Source of the DNA: Lewinellaceae bacterium
Lineage (GTDB): Bacteria; Bacteroidota; Bacteroidia; Chitinophagales; Saprospiraceae
Length of the DNA stretch: 64,000 nucleotides
Direction: 5' to 3'
NCBI GenBank assembly: GCA_020636355.1
Contig: JACJYB010000002.1
Coordinates: 620,001-684,000, forward strand
The notes under the pieces are model-generated. The model was not told where the DNA came from. It searched no databases and was given only the letters and a program-made list of their open reading frames with translations. The translations under genes were made by a program, and so were the position numbers. Each line of letters begins with the position of its first letter. Within the stretch, counting starts at the first letter, position 1. This document shows positions 33,931 through 42,728 of this stretch, one piece after another.

Positions 33931-35096
33931 GATGCCTGCTCTACCGGTGCGGATTTATCTTGCTGCTCGATGTATTTACTTACACTCAATATGATCCCGA
34001 TCGTCATGCTGGTAAACAAAATGGATGTTCCACCCCATGAAACCAACGGCAGCGTCAATCCGGTAACCGGTACCAAATGCACCGATACGGCCAGATTCGC
34101 AAATGCCTGAATCACGATATTCATGCCCAATCCTACCGCAAGCATAGCCCCGAAAGTTTTAGGCGATTTGGTTACGATCGCAATGGTTCGGAATAGCAGC
34201 CACAAATAAAGAATCAAAACCACAAATCCACCAATCAAACCATACTCTTCACAGATCACGGCATAAATGCAATCGGAAAATGCCGCCGGAAGAAAATTGC
34301 GTTGAGTACTCTGGCCCGGACCTTTGCCGAACCACTCGCCATTAGCTATTGCGATCTTGGCCTGCTGAATCTGATGACTCCCCTCCTTATTCTCCATAAA
34401 GTCCCGCACCCGTACTTCCCAGGTATCAACCCGGATTGCATCCGGAAGAAATAACTTTCCAACCAGGAATAAGAGTCCGAAAGCAACCATCCCCATCATG
34501 AGCAGGAAGAGCAGATATTTCATGTCAATCCTCCCGATGAACATCATCATCATGCTCGTCGCAAATAGGAGCAACGCCGTAGACAAATCCGATGGAGCGA
34601 TCAGGCCACACACCAGGATGATCGGCAAAATAATGGGCAAAAAAGCGCCATTGAAATCTTTGATCTTGTCCTGCTTCTTGGCAATACTTCTGGCCACGAA
34701 AATGATCAGGGCCAGCTTTGCAAAGTCCGAAGTCTGAAAGGTTATAGAAGTAAATGGAATGCCTATCCATCGTTTTGCCTGGTTGATCTCAATCCCAAAC
34801 AATTGTGTATAAAGTAACATTCCAATAGCAGCAATCAGCAACATCGGGGCCAGGCGAGAGTACCGGGTATAATGGATCCGGTAACACAACCACATCAAAA
34901 ACAAACCTGTTGCGATCAATGTGAATTGCTTCACCAAGAAATACTCGGTATTGCCGCCTTTCTTCACATAAGCCCAGCTACCCGTTGCACTGTAGACCGC
35001 CAGCAGGGATAAAACGGTGAGTAACGCAACGATCAACCAGATCGCGCGGTCCCCTTTTAACCGGTGGTACAACAATGTTCCGAGTCCTTCCTGCAT
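33927..35096 (-). CDS. ftsW: Lipid II polymerase FtsW (SEDS family)
   Basis: 389 residues with about ten transmembrane helices. SEDS signatures: VYSATGSWAYVKKGGNTEYF near the N-terminus, QAKRWIGIPFTSITFQTSDF, the conserved Asp loop after LIAPSDLSTALLLFA, and the C-terminal AVICEEYGLIGG with VPVTGLTLPLVSWGGTSILF. It polymerises glycan at the septum with the FtsI-type transpeptidase encoded upstream in this cluster. It starts 4 nt after mraY stops; the usual murD between mraY and ftsW is absent. Confidence 0.96.
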   Translation of the reverse strand: MQEGLGTLLYHRLKGDRAIWLIVALLTVLSLLAVYSATGSWAYVKKGGNTEYFLVKQFTLIATGLFLMWLCYRIHYTRYSRLAPMLLIAAIGMLLYTQLFGIEINQAKRWIGIPFTSITFQTSDFAKLALIIFVARSIAKKQDKIKDFNGAFLPIILPIILVCGLIAPSDLSTALLLFATSMMMMFIGRIDMKYLLFLLMMGMVAFGLLFLVGKLFLPDAIRVDTWEVRVRDFMENKEGSHQIQQAKIAIANGEWFGKGPGQSTQRNFLPAAFSDCIYAVICEEYGLIGGFVVLILYLWLLFRTIAIVTKSPKTFGAMLAVGLGMNIVIQAFANLAVSVHLVPVTGLTLPLVSWGGTSILFTSMTIGIILSVSKYIEQQDKSAPVEQAS

Positions 35097-35100
35097 GTTA

Positions 35101-36345
35101 TTAGCGTACTTTTAATGTTATCAATGTTATGACGGCCAACATAATGGCCACAATCCAGAAATGAATCACAATCCTTGATTCAGGCATGCCTCCTTTCTGG
35201 TAGTGATGGTGCAAAGGTGCCATGCGAAACAGGCGCCTTCCTTCACCATACTTGCGTTTGGTATACTTGAAATAGGAGACTTGCAAGACCACCGATAAAT
35301 TCTCCACCAAAAAGATTCCGCAGAGAATAGGAATCAGCAACTCTTTTCGCAATAAAATGGCCATAGCTGCAATGATCCCCCCCAGCGTCAGACTTCCTGT
35401 ATCACCCATGAAGACTCGTGCCGGATAAGCATTATGCCATAAAAACCCGACACATGCTCCAAGAAAACTGGCTGAAAAAATCACGATCTCCTGGCTGTTC
35501 GGGAGATAAAAAATGTTCAGATAATCGGCTATCAGCTTATTACCGGATACATAAGCCAGGATACCCAGTGTAGCTCCGATGATGGCGGATACGCCAGTAG
35601 CCAGTCCATCCAGTCCATCCGTCAGGTTCGCGCCGTTAGAAACAGCCGTTACCACAAAAATCACGAATGGAATAAATATCAACCAGGCCCACTTTTTTGC
35701 ATTATCTCCGGCAAACCACCGTACAAAAACCTGATAGTCCAGTTGATTGCCTTTTAAGAAAGGCACATTGGTCAGGGTCGTTTTTACATTGGCTACCTTG
35801 ACCCCGTCTTCCGGATCCGTAAACTGTTCAACCACCTGGTATTTTCCATTTACCTGATCTGCTGGCATGCGAACGGTAATGTCCTTGTGCCAAAGCATGG
35901 TGGCAGCCACGATGATTCCCAGCCCAATCTGTCCCAGTACCTTGAAGACACCTTTTAATCCCGCTTTGTCCTTGCGAAATACTTTGATGTAATCGTCGAT
36001 AAAACCAATCGTTGCCATCCACAAGGTGGATACCAGAAGCAAGATGATATAAATGTTATCCAGCCTGGCTAAAAGCAAGGTTGGAATGACAATAGAGAGG
36101 ATAATAATTATCCCACCCATAGTCGGAGTTCCTGCTTTGGTCTTTTCCCCGGCTAACCCGAGATTTCGAACAGACTCTCCTATTTGCAAGCGTGTCAAAG
36201 AACTTATGATCCGCTTTCCGATGGCCATGGAAATAATCAACGATAAGATGATTGCCGCGCCCGATCGGAAAGTGATGTATCTAAAAAGCCCGGTTCCTAC
36301 CAAATCGTAGTTCCGGTCTAAGTATTCGAACAAGTGATAAAGCAT
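35101..36345 (-). CDS. mraY: Phospho-N-acetylmuramoyl-pentapeptide transferase
   Basis: 414 residues, polytopic. Transfers phospho-MurNAc-pentapeptide from UDP to undecaprenyl phosphate, making lipid I. The Asp pair in LWMATIGFIDDYIKVFRKDK, the NLTDGLDGLATG motif and FMGDTGSLTLGG are intact, as is APLHHHYQKGG. An insertion of roughly 50 residues (about 150-215) between membrane helices makes it longer than E. coli MraY (360), as is usual in Bacteroidetes. A 107-nt gap with a strong hairpin separates it from murE upstream. Confidence 0.97.
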   Translation of the reverse strand: MLYHLFEYLDRNYDLVGTGLFRYITFRSGAAIILSLIISMAIGKRIISSLTRLQIGESVRNLGLAGEKTKAGTPTMGGIIIILSIVIPTLLLARLDNIYIILLLVSTLWMATIGFIDDYIKVFRKDKAGLKGVFKVLGQIGLGIIVAATMLWHKDITVRMPADQVNGKYQVVEQFTDPEDGVKVANVKTTLTNVPFLKGNQLDYQVFVRWFAGDNAKKWAWLIFIPFVIFVVTAVSNGANLTDGLDGLATGVSAIIGATLGILAYVSGNKLIADYLNIFYLPNSQEIVIFSASFLGACVGFLWHNAYPARVFMGDTGSLTLGGIIAAMAILLRKELLIPILCGIFLVENLSVVLQVSYFKYTKRKYGEGRRLFRMAPLHHHYQKGGMPESRIVIHFWIVAIMLAVITLITLKVR

Positions 36346-36368
36346 AATCCTTTTTTCTCTTACATTCC

Positions 36369-36410
36369 AAAAATCAGTGGCAGCGGCCAGCTCGTTAGCC
36401 GGCCGTCTGC
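36369..36410 (-). terminator. Hairpin plus T-run between murE and mraY
   Basis: On the minus strand a nine-pair stem with one bulge (GCAGaCGGCC at 36410-36401 with GGCCGCTGC at 36388-36380) encloses a smaller GCT-AACG-AGC hairpin. It is followed by CACTGA and TTTTT. It is terminator-like and lies inside the dcw cluster, so it could attenuate transcription between murE and mraY or act as an RNA processing site. Confidence 0.45.
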
Positions 36411-36452
36411 AACTGTAAAACCAACCTGAGAATGATAATAGAACCTATATTT

Positions 36453-37910
36453 TTAAGCCTGACTTATCAAGGCTTGTATTTCCGCTTTATCATCAAATGG
36501 ATACCTCTTCCCTTTGATTTCCTGATAGGTTTCGTGACCTTTTCCGGCGATCAATACGATGTCGCCCGCTTTTGCCAATTGCCAGGCAATGCGGATGGCT
36601 TCGTGCCGGTCTGTAATCCGGAAGGCTCCCTGCTGGTCTCCTTCGTCAAGACCAGCCCACATATCCGCAAGGATCGCATCCGGTTCCTCATCCCGAGGAT
36701 TATCCGAAGTCAATACGATCTGGTCACTCAGCAGCGCACTAACCTTAGCCATCACCGGTCGCTTCGCTTTATCGCGGTTTCCTCCGCAGCCTACGACCGT
36801 GATTATTTTGCCGCCCGGTTGCCTAACTTCGCGCATGGCCTGAAGTACTTTTTCAAGGGCGTCCGGAGTATGGGCATAATCCACGACTGCTGTTTTCCCG
36901 AGCGCCGGATCAATAACCACCTCAAAACGACCTTTTGCCGGGTGTAAGGCGCTGATGGCCGTTAAGACCTCTTCCGCACCTTGGCCCAATTCAATGGCTG
37001 AACCATAAACTGCCAGCAAGTTCGAAGCATTGTATCTGCCCGTAAGCCGGGTAAATACATTCTGCCGGTTGATTTGCAACTGTAGCCCTTCGATGCTGTT
37101 TTGGATGATCTTACCTTTAATATCGGCCGGACGCAAGAGCGAATAGGTCAGGACTTTTGCCTTCGTATTCTGCACCATGACCGTCCCATGTTTGTCATCA
37201 ATATTGATCAAGGCAAAGGCTTGCTTATCCAAAACATCAAACAACTTTTTCTTTGCATTCAAATAAGCCTGAAACGTGCCGTGATAATCGAGATGATCAT
37301 GGGTAAGATTTGTAAAAACCGCACCTGCATAATGCAATCCCGCTACCCGTTGCTGTTCCAGTGCATGAGAACTTACTTCCATGAAGACATAGTCACATCC
37401 CTCTTCCACCATCACGGCCAAAAGCCGGTTTAATGTGATGTTATCCGGAGTGGTATGTGACGCTTCCTGCTGCCGGTCACCGACCCGGATCTCAATGGTA
37501 GAGATCAGTCCGGCTTTGTATCCCAGCCTGGTAAAAAGCTGGTACAGCAAGGTTGCAATGGTTGTTTTGCCATTTGTACCGGTCACACCTACCAGGTTGG
37601 TTTTCCTGGAAGGGTTGTCAAAGAACTTTTGATTGATATACCCCAACGTTTGAGGTACATTCTCCACTTGAATGTAGGTTACATGGTCTTCGATTTGCTC
37701 CGGCAGATGCTGACAGACAATCGCCCCCGCTCCGGCATGGATGGCAACTGAGATAAACTCATGGCCATCAACCCTGGTACCGGGCATTGCTATAAACATA
37801 CTGTCGACGCCAACCCGGCGGGAATCCAGGACAATGTCCTTGATTTCCCGGTCGGTATTACCCACTACTCTGCTTACGGTATTGGGTAAGATTTCACGCA
37901 ACCTTTTCAA
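36453..37910 (-). CDS. murE: UDP-MurNAc-L-Ala-D-Glu:meso-diaminopimelate ligase
   Basis: 485 residues, three-domain Mur ligase. The ATP P-loop is GVTGTNGKTTIATLL (about 109-123), the carbamoyl-Lys region follows FTNLTHDHLDYHGTFQAYLN, and DNPR at 403-406 (TSDNPRDEEPD) is the motif that selects meso-diaminopimelate rather than lysine, so the peptidoglycan should be of DAP type. It is the only Mur ligase in the window. It starts 17 nt after the ftsI-like gene stops. Confidence 0.97.
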   Translation of the reverse strand: MKRLREILPNTVSRVVGNTDREIKDIVLDSRRVGVDSMFIAMPGTRVDGHEFISVAIHAGAGAIVCQHLPEQIEDHVTYIQVENVPQTLGYINQKFFDNPSRKTNLVGVTGTNGKTTIATLLYQLFTRLGYKAGLISTIEIRVGDRQQEASHTTPDNITLNRLLAVMVEEGCDYVFMEVSSHALEQQRVAGLHYAGAVFTNLTHDHLDYHGTFQAYLNAKKKLFDVLDKQAFALINIDDKHGTVMVQNTKAKVLTYSLLRPADIKGKIIQNSIEGLQLQINRQNVFTRLTGRYNASNLLAVYGSAIELGQGAEEVLTAISALHPAKGRFEVVIDPALGKTAVVDYAHTPDALEKVLQAMREVRQPGGKIITVVGCGGNRDKAKRPVMAKVSALLSDQIVLTSDNPRDEEPDAILADMWAGLDEGDQQGAFRITDRHEAIRIAWQLAKAGDIVLIAGKGHETYQEIKGKRYPFDDKAEIQALISQA

Positions 37911-37927
37911 TGAACTAGAATTTTATA

Positions 37928-40030
37928 TTACCCTAATTTCAATTGCACCATCTGGCCCCGGGCATTTATCCCCGGGCGAAGAGACTGTTGAACAACTTTT
38001 CCGGCTCCTTCGATCCGGACCCGCAGTCCACAGCGCTCCATCAAATAACTCGCATCGCGCGCGCCCATGCCAATCACGTCTGGCACCTTTTCAAAATCCA
38101 CAAATCTCCTTTTCATTTCCATAGGCACCCGCCCTCCTTCCAGCAGAATCCAATCGCTGGATGTTTCATCCTGGTATTCCAACGCAAGGGTTTTCAGGAT
38201 TGCCTTATAATCATCCTTATAACCTACACTCGAACGCGGAAGCGTGATCTGTGTGCTGCTGGGCATATTGCCCACATTAACTACATCTCCGGGCGCAATC
38301 CGCCTCAGGTAACACTTTTCAGCGATTGCCTTAAAAGCAGGACCTGCTACCGAGCTTCCATAATAAGCCCCTTTGGGCTGTCCAATCACCACAATACAGG
38401 AATAGACCGGATCATTGGAAGGAAAGAATCCGGCAATCGATGCGATGTAATCCGGAGACTGTCCCTTGTGGAAGTACCCCACTTTTGAAGTACCGGTCTT
38501 GGCCGCCATCTGTACCAAATTCGATTGCAATTCCTTGCCTGTACCTGTTCGCATTACCTCTTCAAGCATTTTATGCGCCTTTTCGATGGTCACCAGATTT
38601 GCTATTGGCTGTTTGAAGGCCTTGGGACCGAAGGATTTGACCACACCATGTTCGTCTTCTATCCTGCTCACCAGGTAAGGCTGCATTTTTATTCCTTTAT
38701 TCGCTACCGCATTGTAAAATGTCAGCATTTGCAATGGAGTAACTTTCAACTCGTAGCCGTGAGCCATCCAGGGTATGGAAGTCTTACTCCATCCGGCTTC
38801 ATAGTCAAAGGCATTCTTGATAAAGGGAGAAACTTCCCCCGGAATCTCAATATTGGTCCTGGCATTCAGTCCAAATTGCTGCAACCGGTTGATGAATTGC
38901 TCCGAACGCTCTTTGTTGTTATAAAATTGATCTGCCAAACGGGCCATTCCGATGTTCGAAGAGATTGCAAATGCATCCAGCATGGTTGCCGTCTGGATAC
39001 CGTGAGGGTGACTATCATACATCCACTCACCGTAAAATTGTGTTTTGCCACCATCCAAACGAACCGGCGTATTCAGATCGGCTCCATGATCTTCAAGCAA
39101 TGCCATTGCAGTTGCAAGCTTCATGGTTGATCCGGGTTCTTGTGCGGTACCTACTGCGTAGTTATAGATCTCATCATAACCATCCGATGATTTGCCCAAA
39201 TTAGCAATGGCCCGGATGGCTCCTGTCTTCACTTCCATAACTATGATGGTCCCGTATGCTGCCTGATACTTGGAGATGGTTTGCATCAGGGTTTTTTCAG
39301 CAAAATCCTGAATTTCAACATCGATGGTTGTATAGATATCATCCCCTCTTTTAGGCGCAATGGCTTCCATATCATTGACAGGAACCCAGTCCCCGTCATT
39401 CAATTTCTGCCACAACTTTTTACCGGACTCTCCGGTCAGGAATCCATCAAATGACTTTTCGATACCTATCGGGTTATTTTCCCGATAAACCCCGATGGTT
39501 CTGGCCGCCAGGCTTTTATAAGGTCGCATCCGGTTGTTGTGCTGAACATCGTACAGCAATCCACCCCCATAACGACCCAGCTTGAGAAGGGGTAAACTTT
39601 GGGCTTTTTCGAGGTCATGAAAAGTTGCTCCCCGGGCCACCACAAAGTATCGTTTCCCTTCCGCCCGCATTTTCTTCAATGTTGAAGCAATGGCTTGTGG
39701 CGTTTTCCCCTTTTGAAAATGTTTCGCCAGGAAGTAAGCAAGCGAATCAACATTCGCCTTAAAATCGTTTGGCTTACTTTGACATGGGTCAACAGCGATA
39801 TCAAAGAACGGTTGTGAAACAGCGAGGGGCATGCCATCGGCACTGAATATGGTTCCTCGTTCTGCTTCGATAGGACGGTATTTACGATAATCATCCGTCC
39901 CTTTCTTGCGCCATTTGTCGCCTTCGATTACACTGATCTTCACCAGCTGATAACCGATGACGCCTGCCGTGAGAATGAAAAACAGCATGACGACATAGAG
40001 CCGCAGCAGTAGTTCATTTTTTACGTTCAT
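37928..40030 (-). CDS. ftsI: Division-specific class B penicillin-binding protein with PASTA domain
   Basis: 700 residues. One N-terminal membrane helix (about 10-30), a dimerisation/pedestal domain (about 50-230) and a transpeptidase with SxxK at Ser301 (PGSTMKL), SSN at 357-359 and KTGT at 511-514. A C-terminal PASTA domain (about 640-700, starting VPDVIGMGARDASYLMERCG) is typical of Bacteroidetes and Gram-positive homologues and absent from E. coli FtsI. It crosslinks septal peptidoglycan with FtsW. It lies 3 nt after the FtsL-like gene. Confidence 0.95.
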   Translation of the reverse strand: MNVKNELLLRLYVVMLFFILTAGVIGYQLVKISVIEGDKWRKKGTDDYRKYRPIEAERGTIFSADGMPLAVSQPFFDIAVDPCQSKPNDFKANVDSLAYFLAKHFQKGKTPQAIASTLKKMRAEGKRYFVVARGATFHDLEKAQSLPLLKLGRYGGGLLYDVQHNNRMRPYKSLAARTIGVYRENNPIGIEKSFDGFLTGESGKKLWQKLNDGDWVPVNDMEAIAPKRGDDIYTTIDVEIQDFAEKTLMQTISKYQAAYGTIIVMEVKTGAIRAIANLGKSSDGYDEIYNYAVGTAQEPGSTMKLATAMALLEDHGADLNTPVRLDGGKTQFYGEWMYDSHPHGIQTATMLDAFAISSNIGMARLADQFYNNKERSEQFINRLQQFGLNARTNIEIPGEVSPFIKNAFDYEAGWSKTSIPWMAHGYELKVTPLQMLTFYNAVANKGIKMQPYLVSRIEDEHGVVKSFGPKAFKQPIANLVTIEKAHKMLEEVMRTGTGKELQSNLVQMAAKTGTSKVGYFHKGQSPDYIASIAGFFPSNDPVYSCIVVIGQPKGAYYGSSVAGPAFKAIAEKCYLRRIAPGDVVNVGNMPSSTQITLPRSSVGYKDDYKAILKTLALEYQDETSSDWILLEGGRVPMEMKRRFVDFEKVPDVIGMGARDASYLMERCGLRVRIEGAGKVVQQSLRPGINARGQMVQLKLG

Positions 40031-40033
40031 GGC

Positions 40034-40348
40034 CTAGCGCCTTTGTTTTTTTTCAATGGCTTTCGGAGCATTGTTTCGATCCGAAAGTTCCAGGGAGGTA
40101 ACTTTCTGCTGAATCTGACTTTCGGTACTCTGATACAGATAGTCCGATTTCAACGAATTGTATTGCCATCGCAATTCCTCCACCTCCTTGGTCAGCCGTT
40201 GTATCTTCCTCATCTTCTTTTCTGCATAATGCGCATTGGCGATATAGACCAAACCGATAGCGCATAAAAAGTAGACATAGGGCAGGTTCCGGAACATCAT
40301 CCAGGTCCCTTTCAGCTTACTTTTGTTCTGCTTAGGTTTTTTACTCAT
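40034..40348 (-). CDS. FtsL-like small division membrane protein
   Basis: 104 residues: a basic N-terminal tail (KKPKQNKSKLKG), one transmembrane helix (about 20-40, LPYVYFLCAIGLVYIANAHY) and a coiled-coil-like region (KMRKIQRLTKEVEELRWQYN). This topology, the size and the position between rsmH and ftsI are those of FtsL. Sequence similarity to E. coli FtsL is not expected to be visible. Its ATG overlaps the rsmH stop (ATGA). In the divisome it pairs with FtsB- and FtsQ-like proteins. Confidence 0.85.
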   Translation of the reverse strand: MSKKPKQNKSKLKGTWMMFRNLPYVYFLCAIGLVYIANAHYAEKKMRKIQRLTKEVEELRWQYNSLKSDYLYQSTESQIQQKVTSLELSDRNNAPKAIEKKQRR

Positions 40349-41244
40349 TGTCTTTCAGCTATACGCATCCGTGCACTCCGTGCCCGGCTGTTTGTTTTTA
40401 TTTCGCTCTCATCAGGTTCCACAGGTTTCCGGGTTATTGCTTGCCATGGACAATCCAGATTCCCGAAATCGTCCTTATGGCTTACTCCACCGGTGTTACC
40501 GTTTCGAATCAGATACTTGACCATCCTATCCTCCAGAGAATGGTAGGATATGACAACCAGCCGACCTCCCGGTTTGATCACCTGATGACAACTATTAAGC
40601 AACCCTTCCAGCGCATCCAGTTCCCTGTTCACTGCTATTCGCAGTGCCTGAAACAATTGTGCATAATACCTTAGTCGAGAGCCCCGGACTACAGGATCCA
40701 GGATGCGCATTAAGGTTGCCGAATGTTCTATTTTGACGTTTTTTCGCGCTTCGATGATCCGCTGGGCCACCGTACGGGCATTGCGAACCTCTCCGTAGAG
40801 ACTAAAGATGCGGATCAACTCATCCTGCGGTAACTCCATCAGCAGATCCGATGCGGTACGGGAACCATTGCGATTCATCCGCATATCCAGCAAGGCATTT
40901 TCGCGGAACATAAATCCGCGGCTCACCGCATCAAACTGATGGGAAGAAACTCCCAGATCCGCCAGCAATCCATCGATGTGCTGGACCTCCAGTAACCTCA
41001 GGTATTTTGCCAGATATCGAAAATTGGCTTGTACCAGTTGAAACCGGCTATCGCTGATGGCATTAGCTGCTGCATCTTCATCCTGATCAAACGCGATCAA
41101 ACGACCCTTTTCTGTCAATCGTCCCAGAATGTCCCTGCTGTGACCTCCCCCACCAAAAGTTGCATCTACATAGATACCCGAGGGATTTGTCACCAGACCT
41201 TCCACTGCTTCGTTAAGCAGTACGGGCTTATGGTATTCACTCAT
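40345..41244 (-). CDS. rsmH: 16S rRNA (cytosine-1402-N4)-methyltransferase
   Basis: 299 residues from ATG 41244 (MSEYHKPVLLNEAVEGL); in-frame ATGs at 41247 and 41256 are alternatives. It methylates N4 of C1402 in 16S rRNA with SAM. Motifs: YVDATFGGGGHSRDILGRL (SAM loop), LLADLGVSSHQFDAVSRGF and the C-terminal VISYHSLEDRMVKYLIRN. It overlaps mraZ by 8 nt and the FtsL-like gene by 4 nt, a standard dcw arrangement. Confidence 0.97.
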   Translation of the reverse strand: MSEYHKPVLLNEAVEGLVTNPSGIYVDATFGGGGHSRDILGRLTEKGRLIAFDQDEDAAANAISDSRFQLVQANFRYLAKYLRLLEVQHIDGLLADLGVSSHQFDAVSRGFMFRENALLDMRMNRNGSRTASDLLMELPQDELIRIFSLYGEVRNARTVAQRIIEARKNVKIEHSATLMRILDPVVRGSRLRYYAQLFQALRIAVNRELDALEGLLNSCHQVIKPGGRLVVISYHSLEDRMVKYLIRNGNTGGVSHKDDFGNLDCPWQAITRKPVEPDESEIKTNSRARSARMRIAERQ

Positions 41245-41707
41245 CATGAGCGGCATCCAGATCTCTACCTCCGAATACTTCTGCTGCCAGAGCTGAAAAC
41301 TCTTCCGGCTCGTCCAGCATGGCCTGATCGTATTGCTCTTTGGACCAGATCTCTATTTGTTCATGGTATGCAAATAGAATGATGTCCTTATCGATACCCG
41401 CATACGATAGTAGCGAGTTTGGCAAATTGATCCGGCTCGCATCGTCGACAACGACATCCGTCGCGCCACGATAGAAGTACCGAATAAAAGTCCGCTGTTT
41501 GGGATTGTAAATATTTAAGGCATTGACTTCGGCTGCTTTGCGGTCCCATACTTCTTTCGGATAAAGCATGACACATTTTTCAAAGCCACGGTTCACTACA
41601 AATGAGAGAGGACCTGAACCACCGAGTTGACGAAGCAAGGAAGAGGGCAAACGGAGACGACCTTTCGCGTCCACACTGCACTCATATTCGCCTCTTAATT
41701 GGTACAT
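41237..41707 (-). CDS. mraZ: Transcriptional regulator MraZ
   Basis: 156 residues with two tandem SpoVT/AbrB-like (swapped-hairpin) domains: YECSVDAKGRLRLPSSLLRQ at the start, and ATDVVVDDASRINLPNSLLS in the second half. MraZ is a DNA-binding repressor of its own dcw promoter and is found as a ring-shaped oligomer in other bacteria. It is the first gene of the cluster and its putative operator lies 47-70 nt upstream of its ATG. Confidence 0.96.
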   Translation of the reverse strand: MYQLRGEYECSVDAKGRLRLPSSLLRQLGGSGPLSFVVNRGFEKCVMLYPKEVWDRKAAEVNALNIYNPKQRTFIRYFYRGATDVVVDDASRINLPNSLLSYAGIDKDIILFAYHEQIEIWSKEQYDQAMLDEPEEFSALAAEVFGGRDLDAAHDE

Positions 41708-41735
41708 GGTTACACTCTCAAGTTAATTTATGAAC

Positions 41736-41743
41736 CAAATGTA
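41736..41743 (-). promoter_or_regulatory. mraZ/dcw cluster -7 box
   Basis: On the minus strand TACATTTG is a perfect TAnnTTTG box, 28 nt before the mraZ ATG. No TTG at an ideal spacing is present (nearest has a 24-nt spacer). It is adjacent to the three-box array at 41754-41777, which covers the expected -33 region. Confidence 0.6.
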
Positions 41744-41753
41744 TAACTTTTTA

Positions 41754-41777
41754 CCACATATCTCCACCAATGCCCAC
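41754..41777 (-). promoter_or_regulatory. MraZ operator: three GTGG boxes with 10-bp period
   Basis: GTGG occurs on the minus strand at 41774-41777, 41764-41767 and 41754-41757, exactly 10 bp apart, within AAAGTGGGCA, TTGGTGGAGA and TATGTGGTAA. Published MraZ sites are three direct repeats with this spacing (TGGGN with 5-nt gaps in E. coli; AAAGTG-type in mycoplasmas). The position over the promoter implies autorepression of the dcw cluster. Confidence 0.75.
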
Positions 41778-41913
41778 TTTTTTTCAAGAAAAAATTAAAA
41801 TTTTCCATAATGTGTAACTCGCGATCAAATAATGTCATCAAATTGATGACGCCATGACACCAAATAACTGATACTGTTTTAAGGGAATGGGTTAGAAGTG
41901 GGTTTATTAGCCG

Positions 41914-42627
41914 TTATTTCCGGCCAAAACGCAACGCCAGAACGCCAAAAACGGCTTCTTTAATGATGCTTGCATTCATTTTGGAGACACCTTGCTCCCG
42001 GTCTTTAAACAAAATAGGAACTTCAACCAGTTTGAACCCGAGCTTGTACGCCTTGTATTTCATCTCGATTTGAAATGCATACCCGATAAAACGGATATGA
42101 TCCAGATCCATCTTCTCAAGCACCTGGCGTCGATAACATATAAAGCCTGCGGTAGGGTCTTTGACAGGCATTCCGGTAATCAGACGGACGTACAAAGATG
42201 CTCCCCGGGATAATAGCAAACGATCCATCGGCCAGTTTTCCACATCACCTCCTTTGGTATACCGGCTCCCGACAGTGACATCGGCTGCCCCGGAAGAACA
42301 GGCTTTATACAAATCGATCAGCTTCGCCGGAGGGTGGGAAAAATCCGCATCCATTTCAAAAAGATACTGATAACCCTGCTCCAGACCCCACTTAAATCCG
42401 GTGATGTAAGCCGTCCCCAGGCCTTGCTTTCCAGAACGCTCCAGAAGAAACAATCGTCCAGGATAATCAATCTTCAACGCCTGCACTTTGGCTGCTGTCC
42501 CATCCGGACTACCGTCATCAACAATTAATACATGGAAATCAACCGGCAGGGTCAACACCTCGCGAACGATGGCCTCAACGTTCTCGATTTCATTATAGGT
42601 AGGGATAACTACGAGATTCTCCTGCAA
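41914..42627 (-). CDS. Polyprenol-phosphate mannosyltransferase-like GT2 glycosyltransferase
   Basis: 237 residues of the GT-A fold, dolichol-phosphate-mannose synthase (DPM1) type: VVIPTYNEIENVEAIVREVL, VDDGSPDGTAAKV, EMDADFSHPPAKL with the metal Asp motif, and ITGMPVKDPTAGF. These soluble or membrane-associated enzymes make polyprenyl-phosphate-hexose donors. There is no ATG in frame near the start; the first reasonable codon is TTG at 42627, 20 nt after a promoter box. The GT-C/TPR protein at 2.4-4.3 kb could use such a donor (inference). Confidence 0.88.
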   Translation of the reverse strand: MQENLVVIPTYNEIENVEAIVREVLTLPVDFHVLIVDDGSPDGTAAKVQALKIDYPGRLFLLERSGKQGLGTAYITGFKWGLEQGYQYLFEMDADFSHPPAKLIDLYKACSSGAADVTVGSRYTKGGDVENWPMDRLLLSRGASLYVRLITGMPVKDPTAGFICYRRQVLEKMDLDHIRFIGYAFQIEMKYKAYKLGFKLVEVPILFKDREQGVSKMNASIIKEAVFGVLALRFGRK

Positions 42628-42647
42628 GTCCTGCGATTTGAACTGAA

Positions 42648-42655
42648 CAAATATA
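42648..42655 (-). promoter_or_regulatory. -7 box upstream of the GT2 gene
   Basis: TATATTTG on the minus strand is a perfect TAnnTTTG box 20 nt before the TTG start codon. No clear TTG -33 element lies at the expected spacing; the upstream region is very A/T-rich. Confidence 0.45.
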
Positions 42656-42728
42656 GATAATAATATTTCTTAATATATAAGATGCCTGAATATTTCACCA
42701 AGATAATGCAGTTGATGGCCAATCTCAC

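Noticed and set aside
38525..39130. Long plus-strand open frame antisense to ftsI
   Set aside because: It lies wholly inside a well-identified gene with intact motifs and shows no protein family features.
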